Part shown: positions 29,049-41,100 of the stretch, in pieces
Position numbering within the stretch: the stretch's first letter is position 1
Layout of the letters: each line of letters begins with the position of its first letter
DNA from: Phylloscopus collybita
Lineage: Eukaryota; Chordata; Aves; Passeriformes; Phylloscopidae
Reading direction: 5' to 3'
DNA: 64,000 nt
Assembly: GCA_027886175.1 (NCBI GenBank)
Contig: JAJNNQ010000013.1
Span: forward strand, 5,475,501-5,539,500
The notes under the pieces: generated by a model
Databases searched by the model: none
Told to the model about the DNA's origin: nothing
The model's input: only the letters and a program-made list of their open reading frames with translations
Made by a program: the position numbers and the translations under genes

Positions 29049-29098
29049 AAGGTCAGACCACCTTTTCCAGCTTAAGGTCAGACAACCTTTTCCAGTTT
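29049..29098. repeat. Two-copy 25-bp tandem repeat
   Basis: Two adjacent 25-base units (starts 29049 and 29074), each beginning AAGGTCAGAC and containing CCTTTTCCAG, differ at two positions. This is a local duplication. Confidence 0.9.
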
Positions 29099-29232
29099 CT
29101 TAAAGTCTTGCATGACCTCTTCCCATCTTTATATTTAACATGGAAGTTATCATATACCTGTTGTTAATCTGAGGTAAAATCACTTAATGCATAATTTTAG
29201 AATATCTAATTCAATCTAATAGTTTATAATAG

Positions 29233-29359
29233 GTAGGGGGTTTTTGGGGTTTTTTTTGTGTTCTGTTTGTTTGTTTGCTTTTTTTGTTTTGGGGGTTTGT
29301 TTTGTTTTGTTTTTGGGGTTTTTGGGTGTTTGTTTGTTTGTTTGTTTGTTTGTTTTTTG
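29233..29359. repeat. GT-only low-complexity tract
   Basis: About 125 bases made almost only of T and G, including several TTTG/GTTT runs and G runs of three to five. It creates spurious open frames on both strands (Phe/Val/Leu-rich one way, Lys/Thr/Asn-rich the other). The spaced G runs could allow a G-quadruplex on this strand. Confidence 0.85.
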
Positions 29360-31467
29360 CAATGAACATCTGAAAAGCACAGTCATCCCAACAGGAGGTT
29401 TCTTGCCCATCACTGTCTGCATTCAGCTTAAACAGGATGAGATTACATGAATGAGATTACAGGAAAGCACCAGGGATTGCTCAGTCCAGACGGTTCTGCT
29501 CACTACCAAGAGTTTCACAACGTGCTGTGGCTGCAAGCTGGCACACGTGTACATCCTTCACACTGCTCCAGTCACACCAGTGGATTTATGGCAAGGATGA
29601 ATTTAGGCTGATATGTCTAGGGTAAGAGAAACTCCAAAGCAGTGGAAAAAATGAAGAACGTCCATTTTAGGGACAGTATTGTTTTACTTACTAAATTATC
29701 TCTGTTAAAGCAATATTGCTGACATAGTAAAATGTGAGAGTTCAGGAGCCTTGCGAGATCTTCTAATTCCTAATCACTGCCCTCAGCAACTGTGTATAAT
29801 ATATCAATTTTATCCCATGTGGAGAATCATTACCCTTTGACTCTGAATTTGCAGAAGAGACTTTAAGAGCTGCAGTCTGTTTCCCACATGATAGAAGACT
29901 AAATATTTCCATTAAGATTGCCTAGTCTGAGTGATATTTTTTGTCAGTGCATTATAAAAATATTAAAATATTGGGAAATTTTAATGTTCCACAGGGCTGA
30001 AACCATTCCTTCTGGATTTACTGAGGCATCCCAGAACCTTTCACACTCTTCCAGTCACACAATACAGAATAGCTGGTCTGCCTGTGCATATCTCCAAACA
30101 TTACTCACAGCTGTGTTTGGACACACATTTTAAGACTGCTATAGACAGGGCTGGCTGTAGCTGCCTGTGGCTGCGATGTGGGTGGGAGACAGTGCAGAGA
30201 CATTCATCTCAAGAGGAAATTCTCTCCCTTTTATTTTTCATTCCACTATTTTTCCTTAAATGTATATAGGAGGCATGAAAGGTGCAGTAGTTGAATCACC
30301 TTGAGTGCTCAAAGCCCCAGAAGTACCAAGCATGTCCCCACCTGAGAGGCTCAGAAACAGCCCCAGCTCCCCTGCTCAGGCTGTATTGTGAAGCACCACC
30401 AATAGCAGTTTCCTCGTCTCCATTTCCTTGGGCTTTGGGGCCCAGAGACCCTCTTAAATACCTGGGAAAAATAAAAATAACAAGAGTCAAAATCTGTAAA
30501 AGGTCTAACAGTAAACTAACTTAATACTAGACCTCTGTACTGCTAATTTTTGAAGACTTCATTTGGTTGGTACCAAAACTTTGGAGGACGTTCTATACAC
30601 CCTCTGCAAGACCCGTGTGACAAAATTTGTGTAGCATCCTGCACCTCTTTATAAAGCAATTAATTAATTCATAACCCAAGCTAGAATCAATTTCAAGAGA
30701 ACAATTTCAAGATATCAGTCATGGCACCTTGAGTCCTATCCAGTTCTACTGAGCTTCAGACAATAGACAATTATCACAATGATTATTTAGCATTTGTTCA
30801 CACTGGGCAGAGTTTCCTGATGGCTGTAACTTTGTTGCTGGAAGCAAACAGCAGCATTTTTTGGACATCTTTTACAAGCACACTAAAATCATCCTTCCTC
30901 CAGAGAGCTCTTAGGCCATAGGTACACATTTGATGGCTAAATGGAAAATTCCCTCTGTAACATCCAAAGATGTGACGATCACACCACTGGCAACAATGAC
31001 TGAAAAACCCCCAAAATCAGGCACCCGCAAAGAGCAGCTTTTTGTCATATACACATCATTAGAAAACCAAACATGGAGGTTATTTGGTACAAGTTATGGC
31101 TGGCCAACTGGATGCATTTCTCCCACAGCAAATTTCTCACCTGTTTTTCTTCTATGGAGGAAACTGGGAAAAAACATACTGAGGTCCTGGGGAACAGCTG
31201 GGTACTCTCCAGACAGGTCTGCTTATACATTTCAGCCTTGATCTACAGAGAAAAAAAAACACCTGAAAATTGAAATGTTAACCAGACATTCACTGTTAGG
31301 ACCTTTTCTCCACTTTTCTGTTAAATAGCTCTGAAAAGCCCAAGCAAAGGCAGAGGAAGGAGCCCTTTCTCTCTCTGCCTGCCTGCCCAGCAGCAAGTCC
31401 TTGGGGCTCTGCACCAGCAAGGTGTCCCCAGCTGCAGTGTGGTTGCTCCTCCATCTCCCACAGCCTG

Positions 31468-32141
31468 TGTCCTAGGGTGACTTTATGATGTTTGTATCCC
31501 CAATAGCCTCTTCTGTGTGTGCTGTATATTGAGTTCTGTACCTTTAAAATGGTTCTGGGAGCAAAGGGGGAGAAAGAAGCAGCAGTTTGTGCAGTTTGTT
31601 TTGAGGAAACTGCCTGACTCCCACACGGCCTGGCTCCGGCGTTTGTCTGAGGCACTGACAGCGGTGGGACAGAGATCTCCTGTGCTTTTAGATAGTTTTA
31701 GCTGGCTGAGGCAGAGAAGCTCCCTGGACTGTTTTTTTTCCTTTTCTAGGGACTGTTTAAACCTGCTCTGGACTGACAAACCCAGAGGGGCAGCGAGGGC
31801 TGGCACCTGCGGCCGCCGGGCCTGGCCCTGCGGAGGGAGTGGGGCTGGGGAGAGACGGAGTGAGCTGAGCTGCACCCACGGCAAGGGCTGCCTCAGTTTG
31901 CCAGCTCTCTGCGGAGCGGGGAGAGGCTTTATTGTTTTATGTTATTCTTTTTTTCTTTTTTGTTTGTTTGTTTGTTTGTTTGTTCTTGTGGGCATCTTGT
32001 TTATTAAATAAATAGTTTTTTCCACTTTTTCTCCGAGGAAGTTTTTTTCTCCAGACTGGTTGAGGGTAGGGGCCGTTTGGGTTTGCTTTCCAGAGGAACC
32101 CCTTCGGAGGTTTCCTCACAAATTTACCCTAAATCAGGACA
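31468..32141 (+). mobile_element. Solo LTR, avian ERVL-type, 674 bp
   Basis: The element begins TGTCCTAGGG and ends CCCTAAATCAGGACA, so it has the TG...CA ends of an LTR with short imperfect inverted termini. It is flanked by a perfect 5-bp direct repeat GCCTG (31463-31467 and 32142-32146), the target duplication length expected of ERVL-type elements. A poly(A) signal AATAAA at 32007-32012 on the plus strand sets the orientation. A GTTT microsatellite lies just upstream of it (about 31960-31983) and a GC-rich patch at about 31790-31930. No internal retroviral sequence adjoins it, so this is a solo LTR left by recombination between two LTRs. The 164-codon open frame inside (31517-32011) is not considered coding. 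Confidence 0.9.
32007..32012 (+). promoter_or_regulatory. LTR poly(A) signal
   Basis: AATAAA in the right-hand third of the 31.5-kb solo LTR, about 130 bases before its end, where the R region of a plus-strand LTR would terminate transcripts. Confidence 0.7.
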
Positions 32142-32146
32142 GCCTG

Positions 32147-35100
32147 TTTGCTCTTAAACACCAAGTGTAGTGATTTATAGGAGTGGTAAATCTCCCTTTT
32201 CCATTAGGAAAAGCCGTGAGATGTAAAATGACCTGGAATTTGCCTGACAAAAACGAATCGACGGCTAATTGTGCTTGCACTGAAAAGGAAGCAATTAATC
32301 AATTCCAGCGTGCACATTTATTTACAGTAGTAGATTATGAAGACAAAGCAATCTGTCAGGCTGTGCTTTCTGACTGCCTGTTGGGATTTGCCTTCAGACT
32401 TACCTGTGTGTGTTTCAAAACGTTGCAGCTGTGACAATAAAAACAGCAAGAAAGCAAGGAGAGAAAATGGTGTCACAGGAGCATTCTTTACGAAGGAAGC
32501 ACATGGATGCAGTTATAGTTTATCCAGCACCTAGCACGTGAGCTTTTTGTGCAAGAATTCCTCCTCTCACGTTACTTCCAGCCTCCCTAGAGCTCAGCAC
32601 ATGCTGAGCAGCAGGACCTGAGCCAAAGCAGAGGCTCAGCTCCCTGCAGAGACCCTGGGGTGCCCAGCCCCTCACCCACTGGGGTGCCTGAGACAAGCAG
32701 CAGGAAGGGGTTTAAAGACCAGGGCAGATGTGCTTTTCCACTGTAACTTTTTTTTTTGTTGAGAAAGTATTTTGGGTTTGGCATAAATGCGGGCTGGTGA
32801 CAAGGTTCCAATGAAATGAAAGGTTATGAAATTCACATCATTTATGTGAGTGACTTTTGTGAGTCACTACTATTAAGTAAGCAAAAAGTATTCGGTGTCT
32901 GTCCAGCTGACTTTCAATAGCTATGGAAAATTGTTTATCACAATTAAGGTTATCTGTGAACTTCTTCCTTCTGACAGAAGTGGACCATGCAGAGTTCAGA
33001 CTTTCCAGAATTCAGATCAGCACAGAAGCTCCTTGCCAAATCCACATCTGAGACAATGAAATATGATCTGTTCCAAAGCATCCAGCTACAGCTGTGTCAA
33101 AATGCAAGATACAATACAATGAAAGCATTTCTTGGTTTAAAGACAAAAATTTGGGCTATGCACATTTCTAACCACTCTTTACATTGATTTTATGCTCTTG
33201 TAATCACTCTCAAATGGGTAAATGTCTTTAAAACACAAAACATGTACTTGTAAGAGCAACAATTTTTTAAAGGGTAACATGACATTAACCTAATCTTTCC
33301 TGTTTAATCAGCAGACAGAGCAAATGGGATATAACATGACTGTCCACATCCTCTGTGGCTTGAGCTCAGAGAGAAAACTGATATGGAACACATTTTGATG
33401 GAGGGGAAAAAAGGGAAGCAGGACTTTCTATGCATAAAGCACAACTCTGTTATCAGGATGATTAGTGTCATTAACTGTAAAACAACAGCCTTCCAGATCC
33501 TCCCAACATCCTGAACTGATTCTGCTGTTCTGGGGTAATTAGATGGGTTTCAAATGTTGTAAGATATAAGCCTGTTTATGGAAAAATGTTCTGCTAATCA
33601 AGATGTCGGTATATTTGGTACAAGTTTTAATTTCTGTTCTTTCTAACATCTGTAATACAAATGGAGTTTTGCAAAAACAGAACTAAAAACCTCTGCAACT
33701 CCAACTTGCTACAGCTTAAACCAAAACATCAAAGAAGAGAAAATTCAGTCAAAAAACCACAAAGACAGGGTGGCTGTTAGAGATGTAAGGGAAATAAGAG
33801 TTTTGTCTGAATTCTCATTTTTAGGGAGTGGGAACAACTGCCTCTGTGTGTGTGCACATGTCTGGGGTCTGAGGAGGGAGCACAAATCTCCTGTAGCTCT
33901 GAAAAGAGTTCTGATATTTTTTTTAAAAGTTTGAAAAAGAGGAGATAGCAGAGCTTCCAGCAGCACTGTTTTTAGATCCCTCCATTTATTTTGTTTTCCT
34001 TACAAGTCAGAGTTTCCAAGTAAAATTTTCTGGTGGCCATCCAGTTTTTCTTACCAATTTTCTTTTTCCAGGTTTTCTTTGTCCTTTGAGGCACCAGACT
34101 GTTGGCCAGTGGCTTTTGATTGCAGTCTCATTTTGCCAATTCCATCACTCATTTCACTGTCCCAACCCTCTTTGCAAATACAGTCTGTGGCTTCCTGTAG
34201 CATGGTAAGGACAAGAGAGCTCCCCTCCACAGCCCCTGCTCCTCCTGGTGAGCTGTGCTCTCACACCTCATGGCAGGGTCCTGCAGCATAGAAATAGTTC
34301 ATCAGTGGAGAAGATTTATGAACCAGAACACATCTTTTGAAGTAGTTGAGACTTGATTAGCAGGGCTCACAGGCAGAAACTCTGCCAGAGGGATTTTAAC
34401 AATGCAATACAGATGTACTCACTTCTGTGTACACAACTTTCAAGAAGTGTGGATTTGTCCAACCCAGTTAGAGGATAAATCTTTTCTCTGGTAATTACAT
34501 AGTATTTTCAGCAACCCAGTAGCTTGATATAGCCTACCAGGATTAAGTGGCAGCCACCTGCTCCCTAACCAAGCCTGGCTGTAGTTAACCTCCAGGCAAA
34601 ATTGAATTACCTGAATCACTGGAGCCTGATGAAACTCAAACTCAGTGCCTGCAGCCAACCACACAGTGCAGGCAGCTCAAACCAGGTCAGCTCACCAGAT
34701 CTCTCTCCACACCCAGCCACTGACTGATAAGGGTAGCATCCCATCACAGACAGCTCAAGGAAGGCAGCAGTGCAAGTGCCACTGGAAGCTTTGAGTCCTG
34801 TTAAACTGGATATTCTATGAGTGGACATGACAGTTCAAATATCCACACTCCATCCCAGAGCTTAAAAAGCAGAATTGTTCACTGTGATCATTTCTCTCCA
34901 AACTGAGCAAATAACAGCTGCACTGTTGTAATTCCTGCCTCTTCAGAATGCTTCTAACAAGTAAAATGACACAAGGGAAAAAAATGGATGCAGAGGCAGC
35001 AAGAGACAAACCAAGCAACATTTTTCACACCCTAAATCAGATATACTGATAAAAGATGTTCTACTTTTAGTAAATTTGGATAACGGTCTCAGGTTTCTGA

Positions 35101-38100
35101 TTTACACAGAATTTGGTTTCAAAGTAGATTCAGTCCATATCAATAATAATTGACAATAATCTTAAAGGGGCTCCAGTGCCTTTTCCTGCCATTGTAAATC
35201 CTGACTGCAACTGAACATCAGAATTATTTGGAATAGATATGCCAACCTTTTGCTGTTTTCTTTTGGTAATACTGAAAATGCTGTTTCTCATAAAAACATT
35301 CTGCAAATTCTGCAAACTTCCAGTTCTGGTACATCTACTGGGCACTAACATGAACATGAAATCCTTGTTTTCTACAATTTCAGGAAGTTACCAGCCATAT
35401 TTTCAAGGCTGAAGGCTTGTTATGCTTATCTCTCTCTGCCTCCCTTGTACTTTACCTTTCCTTAAGTCTTAGTTGCCATTTGCCTCAAAGACTACGGGCT
35501 TGGATGGACTTGGCCTGACACATCTACTCTAGGGTTTGAGTAATTGAAAGAAACTTGAAACAGATTCACTATTCATTCAGAGTTTTAAACATAAATTCTG
35601 TTCAAGTGGAAAGCTCACTTTTTTCCCTTGTCTTTCATTCAGAAGATTACTTACCTTGATGCTTTTGCTAGAACAAGTATTTTGAACATTTCTGCATTGA
35701 TTCTTTTAAAACTTTGACTTGAGACTACTTCCTTTAAGTTCAAATATATTTATCAGTATATTAAAAGCAGCAACCTTAATAGTCATATATCTGAAATGGA
35801 ATGAAGTGGACCAGAAAAGAACATCACAGAGGAATGTAACAAATATTTGCCAAAAGAAAAGAAAGGGGAGTGGGGGGACTGAGCTACATCACCATGCTGC
35901 AGTGTCAACAATACTGATACTGGCAACAATTTCCCTGTTTGTTCCATTGTGGGGGGAATGTCATAGGCTGAAATAACTTACAAATGGTTCCTCTGGATTT
36001 AGACAGAGAGGTTTGTTAGACTGTTGCCAAAGCAAAAATAATTTACCCTAATATTTGTTCATTAACAGAAGTTCAGTGGATGCAGTGCTTGGAGTTTCAG
36101 CAGGTACACACAGGTACCTCAATTTCACTGAGAGGGAATTCCAGCACAAGGAACAGTCAGAGGGATAGTGACATAGTGAGACAGCTTGCAGAAATTCTTT
36201 CTGAATTTTTGATGCCAAGACACTCCCTCTGCAATTTTACTATAGCTCATATGGATATTTTCCTCTTTGCAATCAAAATCAGTTCAAAGCAAAGAGAGGC
36301 AACCAAATCCAGGTAACACACAGTAGATCTGCACCAAGAGCATCAATAGATCCATGCCATTTATAAGTGACACCAATGACCCTGTCTTGTTTATACAAGA
36401 AGAGTCTGTCAGGTAAAAACAATCTATTTATATTTAAATTAAATTACTTCTTCCTTATCTACAATGTTTACTAGAGTTGAGCAGTGATCAGAACACTTTC
36501 TGTCTGCATGAGAATCGTGAAAATTCTCCACTGTTTTGTAGATGTTCTGATGACACCATACAGTTAATGGAAAAGACATTATGTTACTCTGACCTTTTGT
36601 CAGACTGATTTGGAACATCCATAAGTCTTTTTATTTGATTAAAAAGTTGCCTTCATTTTTTTTTTCCTCTTTTACCTGGCACATTGAGGTTCTGGAATGA
36701 GGAGCATAACAGCCTTTCATTTTTTCTATCACATATCTCAGCTCACTGTTCTTACATTACTTTAATTCACCCATCAGCACAAAATGTTTGATTAAAATAG
36801 ACATGGGTGGGTGTGTGGCATAAATTGCACTTAAAACAGCAATCTGAAATGGGGTTAAGGAAAATTATGTCCTTATGATTAATTGCAGTACTTTTTTATT
36901 TGATGTGAGGTACATGCTAATGACTGCTTTTAACATATTCCTGTAGCTTCTTCTTTATTTATCTGTCCACAAAGGCATTTGATTAACTGCTGTGAGTGGG
37001 GTTTTATATAAGCATGCTTTACAAAACAGAGGAATAGGATTACAACAAATTTCTTAAAGTGGCAGATTCTGGCATTGTCAATCCAGCAAAAGCATGAAAT
37101 TGAGTACATCAGCCTTTAATTGTTCTGCCCCTTCATTCAGCTGATACTGGCACAGAAGCTCTATTCTGCAGATACTGGGAGTTTAAATTATGGGAGGTAG
37201 GGATTCAGGCCATACTGTACCTGAAAATGTTCAAACTAGCCATTAACTAGATCTTCCAACACCTCTTTCCATTCCCTGACACTTTAAACTCTTCACCCTT
37301 CTGACTGACTTGGTCGCTCCCAATTCAATCAATTCAAAGGCTGCATAACCTACCAGGGATGCCAGGAGTGCCTGTCATTGGAAGCAAAAATCACCTACCC
37401 TCCACTGCTCCCACATGCACAAAGAAGACAAAACATAACAAGCACAATCTATTTTGACCCTTAAGAACAACAAAAATAATATGAATAGTGTGTAGACAAA
37501 TGAAGTTGACCCAGGTGGTTCATATGAGTAAGTCTGAAGCCTGTTTGAGCTCAGTTCAGCTCAATGTTGTATGGCTATGTTATAAAGTTTTTGTCATCAT
37601 CTGCCCTTCTGAGCAACATCATTGTTCATCATTTCAGGGGCTCCTTTGCTCAGCATCTCCTGCTACACAGAAATCACACACTTCACAAACCTTCTTGTAA
37701 GCATGTAACCTTCACAAACATTCTTGAAGTAGAAGGACATATATCCACAGTTTTAAAATAAATAAAAGTGCTTGACCATAATCAAACATATCATGGTGTG
37801 TCATGATATCTCAATCATCTCTTCTTCCTCACTGATTGTTTACATTTGGAGCCAGAAATACATTTACTACTCATCAGTTTTCAGGAAAATTTCTTTAGTA
37901 AAAAATTGCCATTACAATCCTCAGCTCTTGTGATCTTCATGTTGCAGTCATTTGCTAAAATCTGCCCTTTGCCAGCATTTTAAGCCACAACCTTCTGTTA
38001 ATTATTAAATCACTCTAAAAAATATCACCAGCAAAAATTAATCTTTAGGAAACAGAAGAAATGGCTGAAAGACTCCATATGTTATCAGTCTTAATTTTAC

Positions 38101-41100
38101 TCCCTCCCAGTCTTGTAATCCTCCTTCTATTTGTTCCAGTAGTTTACTTATCAGCTCCCTGAGAGTTCCCAAGACAAGTCACTTCCTATCTCTTGACCAC
38201 AAATGTGACATTACTTAAAGTACAGGTTGAACAATGATATCAGTCTGTGTGTTTTCCTCTCCCTTTCTTTGTTGGAGCATGGGACTAATGCAGCCCACTC
38301 TCTTGCACTTGATATTCACAGAATTAAACACTTAACAAATACAAGCTGTTTTCTGGGTTTTTAATAGCCATAAGTGTCTCTCAATAGATCACAATGAATT
38401 TGAAGTCATTTGACTGTGTAAGATAAGTTAATTTAAATACTTGTTTAGCGTGTTTCATGGTGAAAACAGCATTTTGCCAGTAAGCTTGAGAGCAAAGGAT
38501 GACAGCTGGGCTGATGGCAGAGTAACCTCTTATCCAATGGGATTATTGCCAGGGCTGCTGACAAATTAGTTAGAAAACATTCCCACATTGAATATTTACC
38601 CCAGGATTCTAAATCAGAATACTTACTCCTGCAGATAATGCTTTCTGCTTAGATTAGACAAGATGAATTCAACTTGCAGGGTCAACTTTGTAAGGCAAAA
38701 TCAGCAAAGGACTACAGCAGCATGACTTCAAGGACCAGATGGCAAACTAGAGAAAAATATGGAATACCAGGATTATTCAACGTCAAAAATTATGCATAAG
38801 CATTTATATAATGTATGCCTTTTGAAAAAAAAAATAATTTATTCTACAGCTGGCAAGTAAAAGGAGAGGGTGGTTCACTAAAAACAGTTGTGAATGAAGA
38901 GCAAGTTGAACCAAAGCCACACATCAGAGAAGACACGAGAAAAAATGAGGTTGTCCAAGAGAAGAGTAAATCCAGAAGCATCAGTGTATGATGGCTAAAA
39001 GAAATACTGGTGAGGAACAGGAAGGGGAAGTTAGGAAAGCTTGGATCTTTATGGAGTCAGGAGAAGAGGAACAGAATACAGGTATGGTCAAGCTGCAGGA
39101 TTGGAAATTGGTTTTACCAGCAGAACACAGACTCCAGTTATCAATGTAATGCCCCCAAGTGGAACAGCACAGTGGGGGTGATTTGTTGGTGGTTTTCCCT
39201 TCTCTCCCCAAAAAATGTCTTTCAGAAAATTCACAATAATAAAAATTTAAACATCTTCCTCATCCTTTGCCAGCAGCTGTCTTTGCAAGTCTCATGTGCT
39301 TTGGGGGCCTGGCACCAGCAAAATTAATTTCTATTTGCTACTTGTTCAATACTCAGCTGTTTCATCTGCAGTTGCCTAGAAAATTTGATTTGCCCAGTCA
39401 AAGTACTTTTTGAGTCATCTGCTGAGAAGCTGAGTATAAACAGTTAATTCTTTACAAATCTTTTCAACCTGTGACTTCACCAATGTTTGTAGAGCACCTG
39501 CAGAAAAATAATTACATTCCTTCAGAGCTCCTGGTGAAACAAGTCCCATGTCTCTGGGAGTCAGGTCTTAGTTTAAGTGCACTCCTGGAGCAAAGATTGG
39601 AAAACATGTGGAAAAAAAAGCTTTGCAATTCTGGTTGCACCACAGCACATCACAGTGTTTACTGAGAAAAGCAAATTTTATGTTGACACTTCAGATCCTC
39701 AGATTCCTGCGTCAGGGACAGCACCTCCTCCCTCTGTGGCTGTAGCCATCAACAAGGAAGGCAGTTGCCATCCAAATTGGCTTTGAGAGTACTGAGGTAA
39801 GTAAATATTCCCTCTTATTGAGCAGCCTGGAAAATGCAGCCCCAAAATAATAAAATGCAAATACTGGGAGAACAAGGCAGAAATTGCCTGCCTGCAATCA
39901 CTTATATTACACTTCAGAAATGGTCTAATTTTTATAGCATTTTTGAATGTCACTTGAAAACAAGAGTGGCCAGCTCAGACAAAGGCTTCAGCGTGCCCTG
40001 GTGGTCCTTGCCCAAGGCTGGTGACCCTGGGGGTGCTGGCTGCACCCTGTTCTTACAAGGCACAGAGGAAAAAGTAGAGGGGAGCCCAATGGTGAAAACC
40101 AAGGTCAATGACAAATCTGGGGAGGCTGTAAAATTTAGAACTCTGTGAGCTGCCTAAGAGCTCTTCCAGCTCTGAACACAACTAGAAATTAGGATATAAA
40201 ACACATGGGCTGTCTTTTCCAGCACATACCTGTGGGAGGCTGAGGGCAGCACTTCACCCTGGATTTAATATCTGAATGTCCTTTTTCACATTTTCCTGAG
40301 TGCCACCAGAGATTTGTGTCCCCTGTCAGTGCCATGCACCTCCTTGCAGCAGATGCTGTTTCTGACAGCTTGGTTCGTGATCTGGAATGATTTCATTCCC
40401 ACTGTGGCAAGCAAGGGAAGGTCTTCTCTGGCTCAGCACGTCCCGTGTACCTCTCTCTAAACCATGGTTAGCTGTTCCAGCTCTTATTGAGACACTTTCT
40501 GCCATATCTGTACTTTAGATAGCCTTAGTTCATGCCACAAAATCTTTCCAGCCAAATGAATTCTGTATTTCAGTCTAAAGGTATATTATGTAGGCTATTA
40601 AAAAAAAAAAATAAGAAAAGAAATTAGGTCTGTTTTGTGAATGCATGGAGTAGTATTTTTTGTTTTCTTTTAATACCAATGCTAATAATTGTTAAATACA
40701 CCTTTAATGTAGAGTTTAATTTTAAAGGTACCCACTAAATATTAAATTTAAATATTTCACAGTATTATTTTAAACTCTGAGTTTAGAATGGTGCAAATTA
40801 CTGGCAGCTTACTGATACAGAACAAGAAACTACCTAAGTTTGCTGTTTAAATTTAGTCACTAGGATTACAACTGGCTAGGCTAAATGCTAGCTACAATTC
40901 TTATGTGATCAAGTGAGGCATGCATGTCACTGCAGTTCAGTGAGCTGCCTACACTTAAACCTGATTGAAGCTTAAGTAGATCAGAAGGATGGTCAGCCTG
41001 TGACATATTCTCAAAGGCCAAATCTCCACAGGAGGAAGAGAATCCCTCAGATTTAATAATTTCTCTTTAAACTTGGTTAGTTAGTCCAAAGCAAAGAAAG

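Larger units (their letters stand above)
14221..31462. other. Gene-free AT-rich stretch
   Basis: No recognisable exon, RNA gene or large transposon. Open frames reach about 150 codons (26710-27162) and 143 codons (minus strand, 25820-26251), but their composition is unremarkable and they match no family I know. The stretch contains inverted repeats at 17593-17623 and 23317-23365, an A-then-G homopolymer tract at 26480-26508, an A run at 27119-27134, and small tandem and simple repeats between 28.6 and 29.4 kb, listed separately. Confidence 0.6.

Noticed and set aside
31517..32011. 164-codon open frame
   Set aside because: It lies wholly inside a solo LTR, crosses its GC-rich and GTTT-repeat parts and has no recognisable domain.
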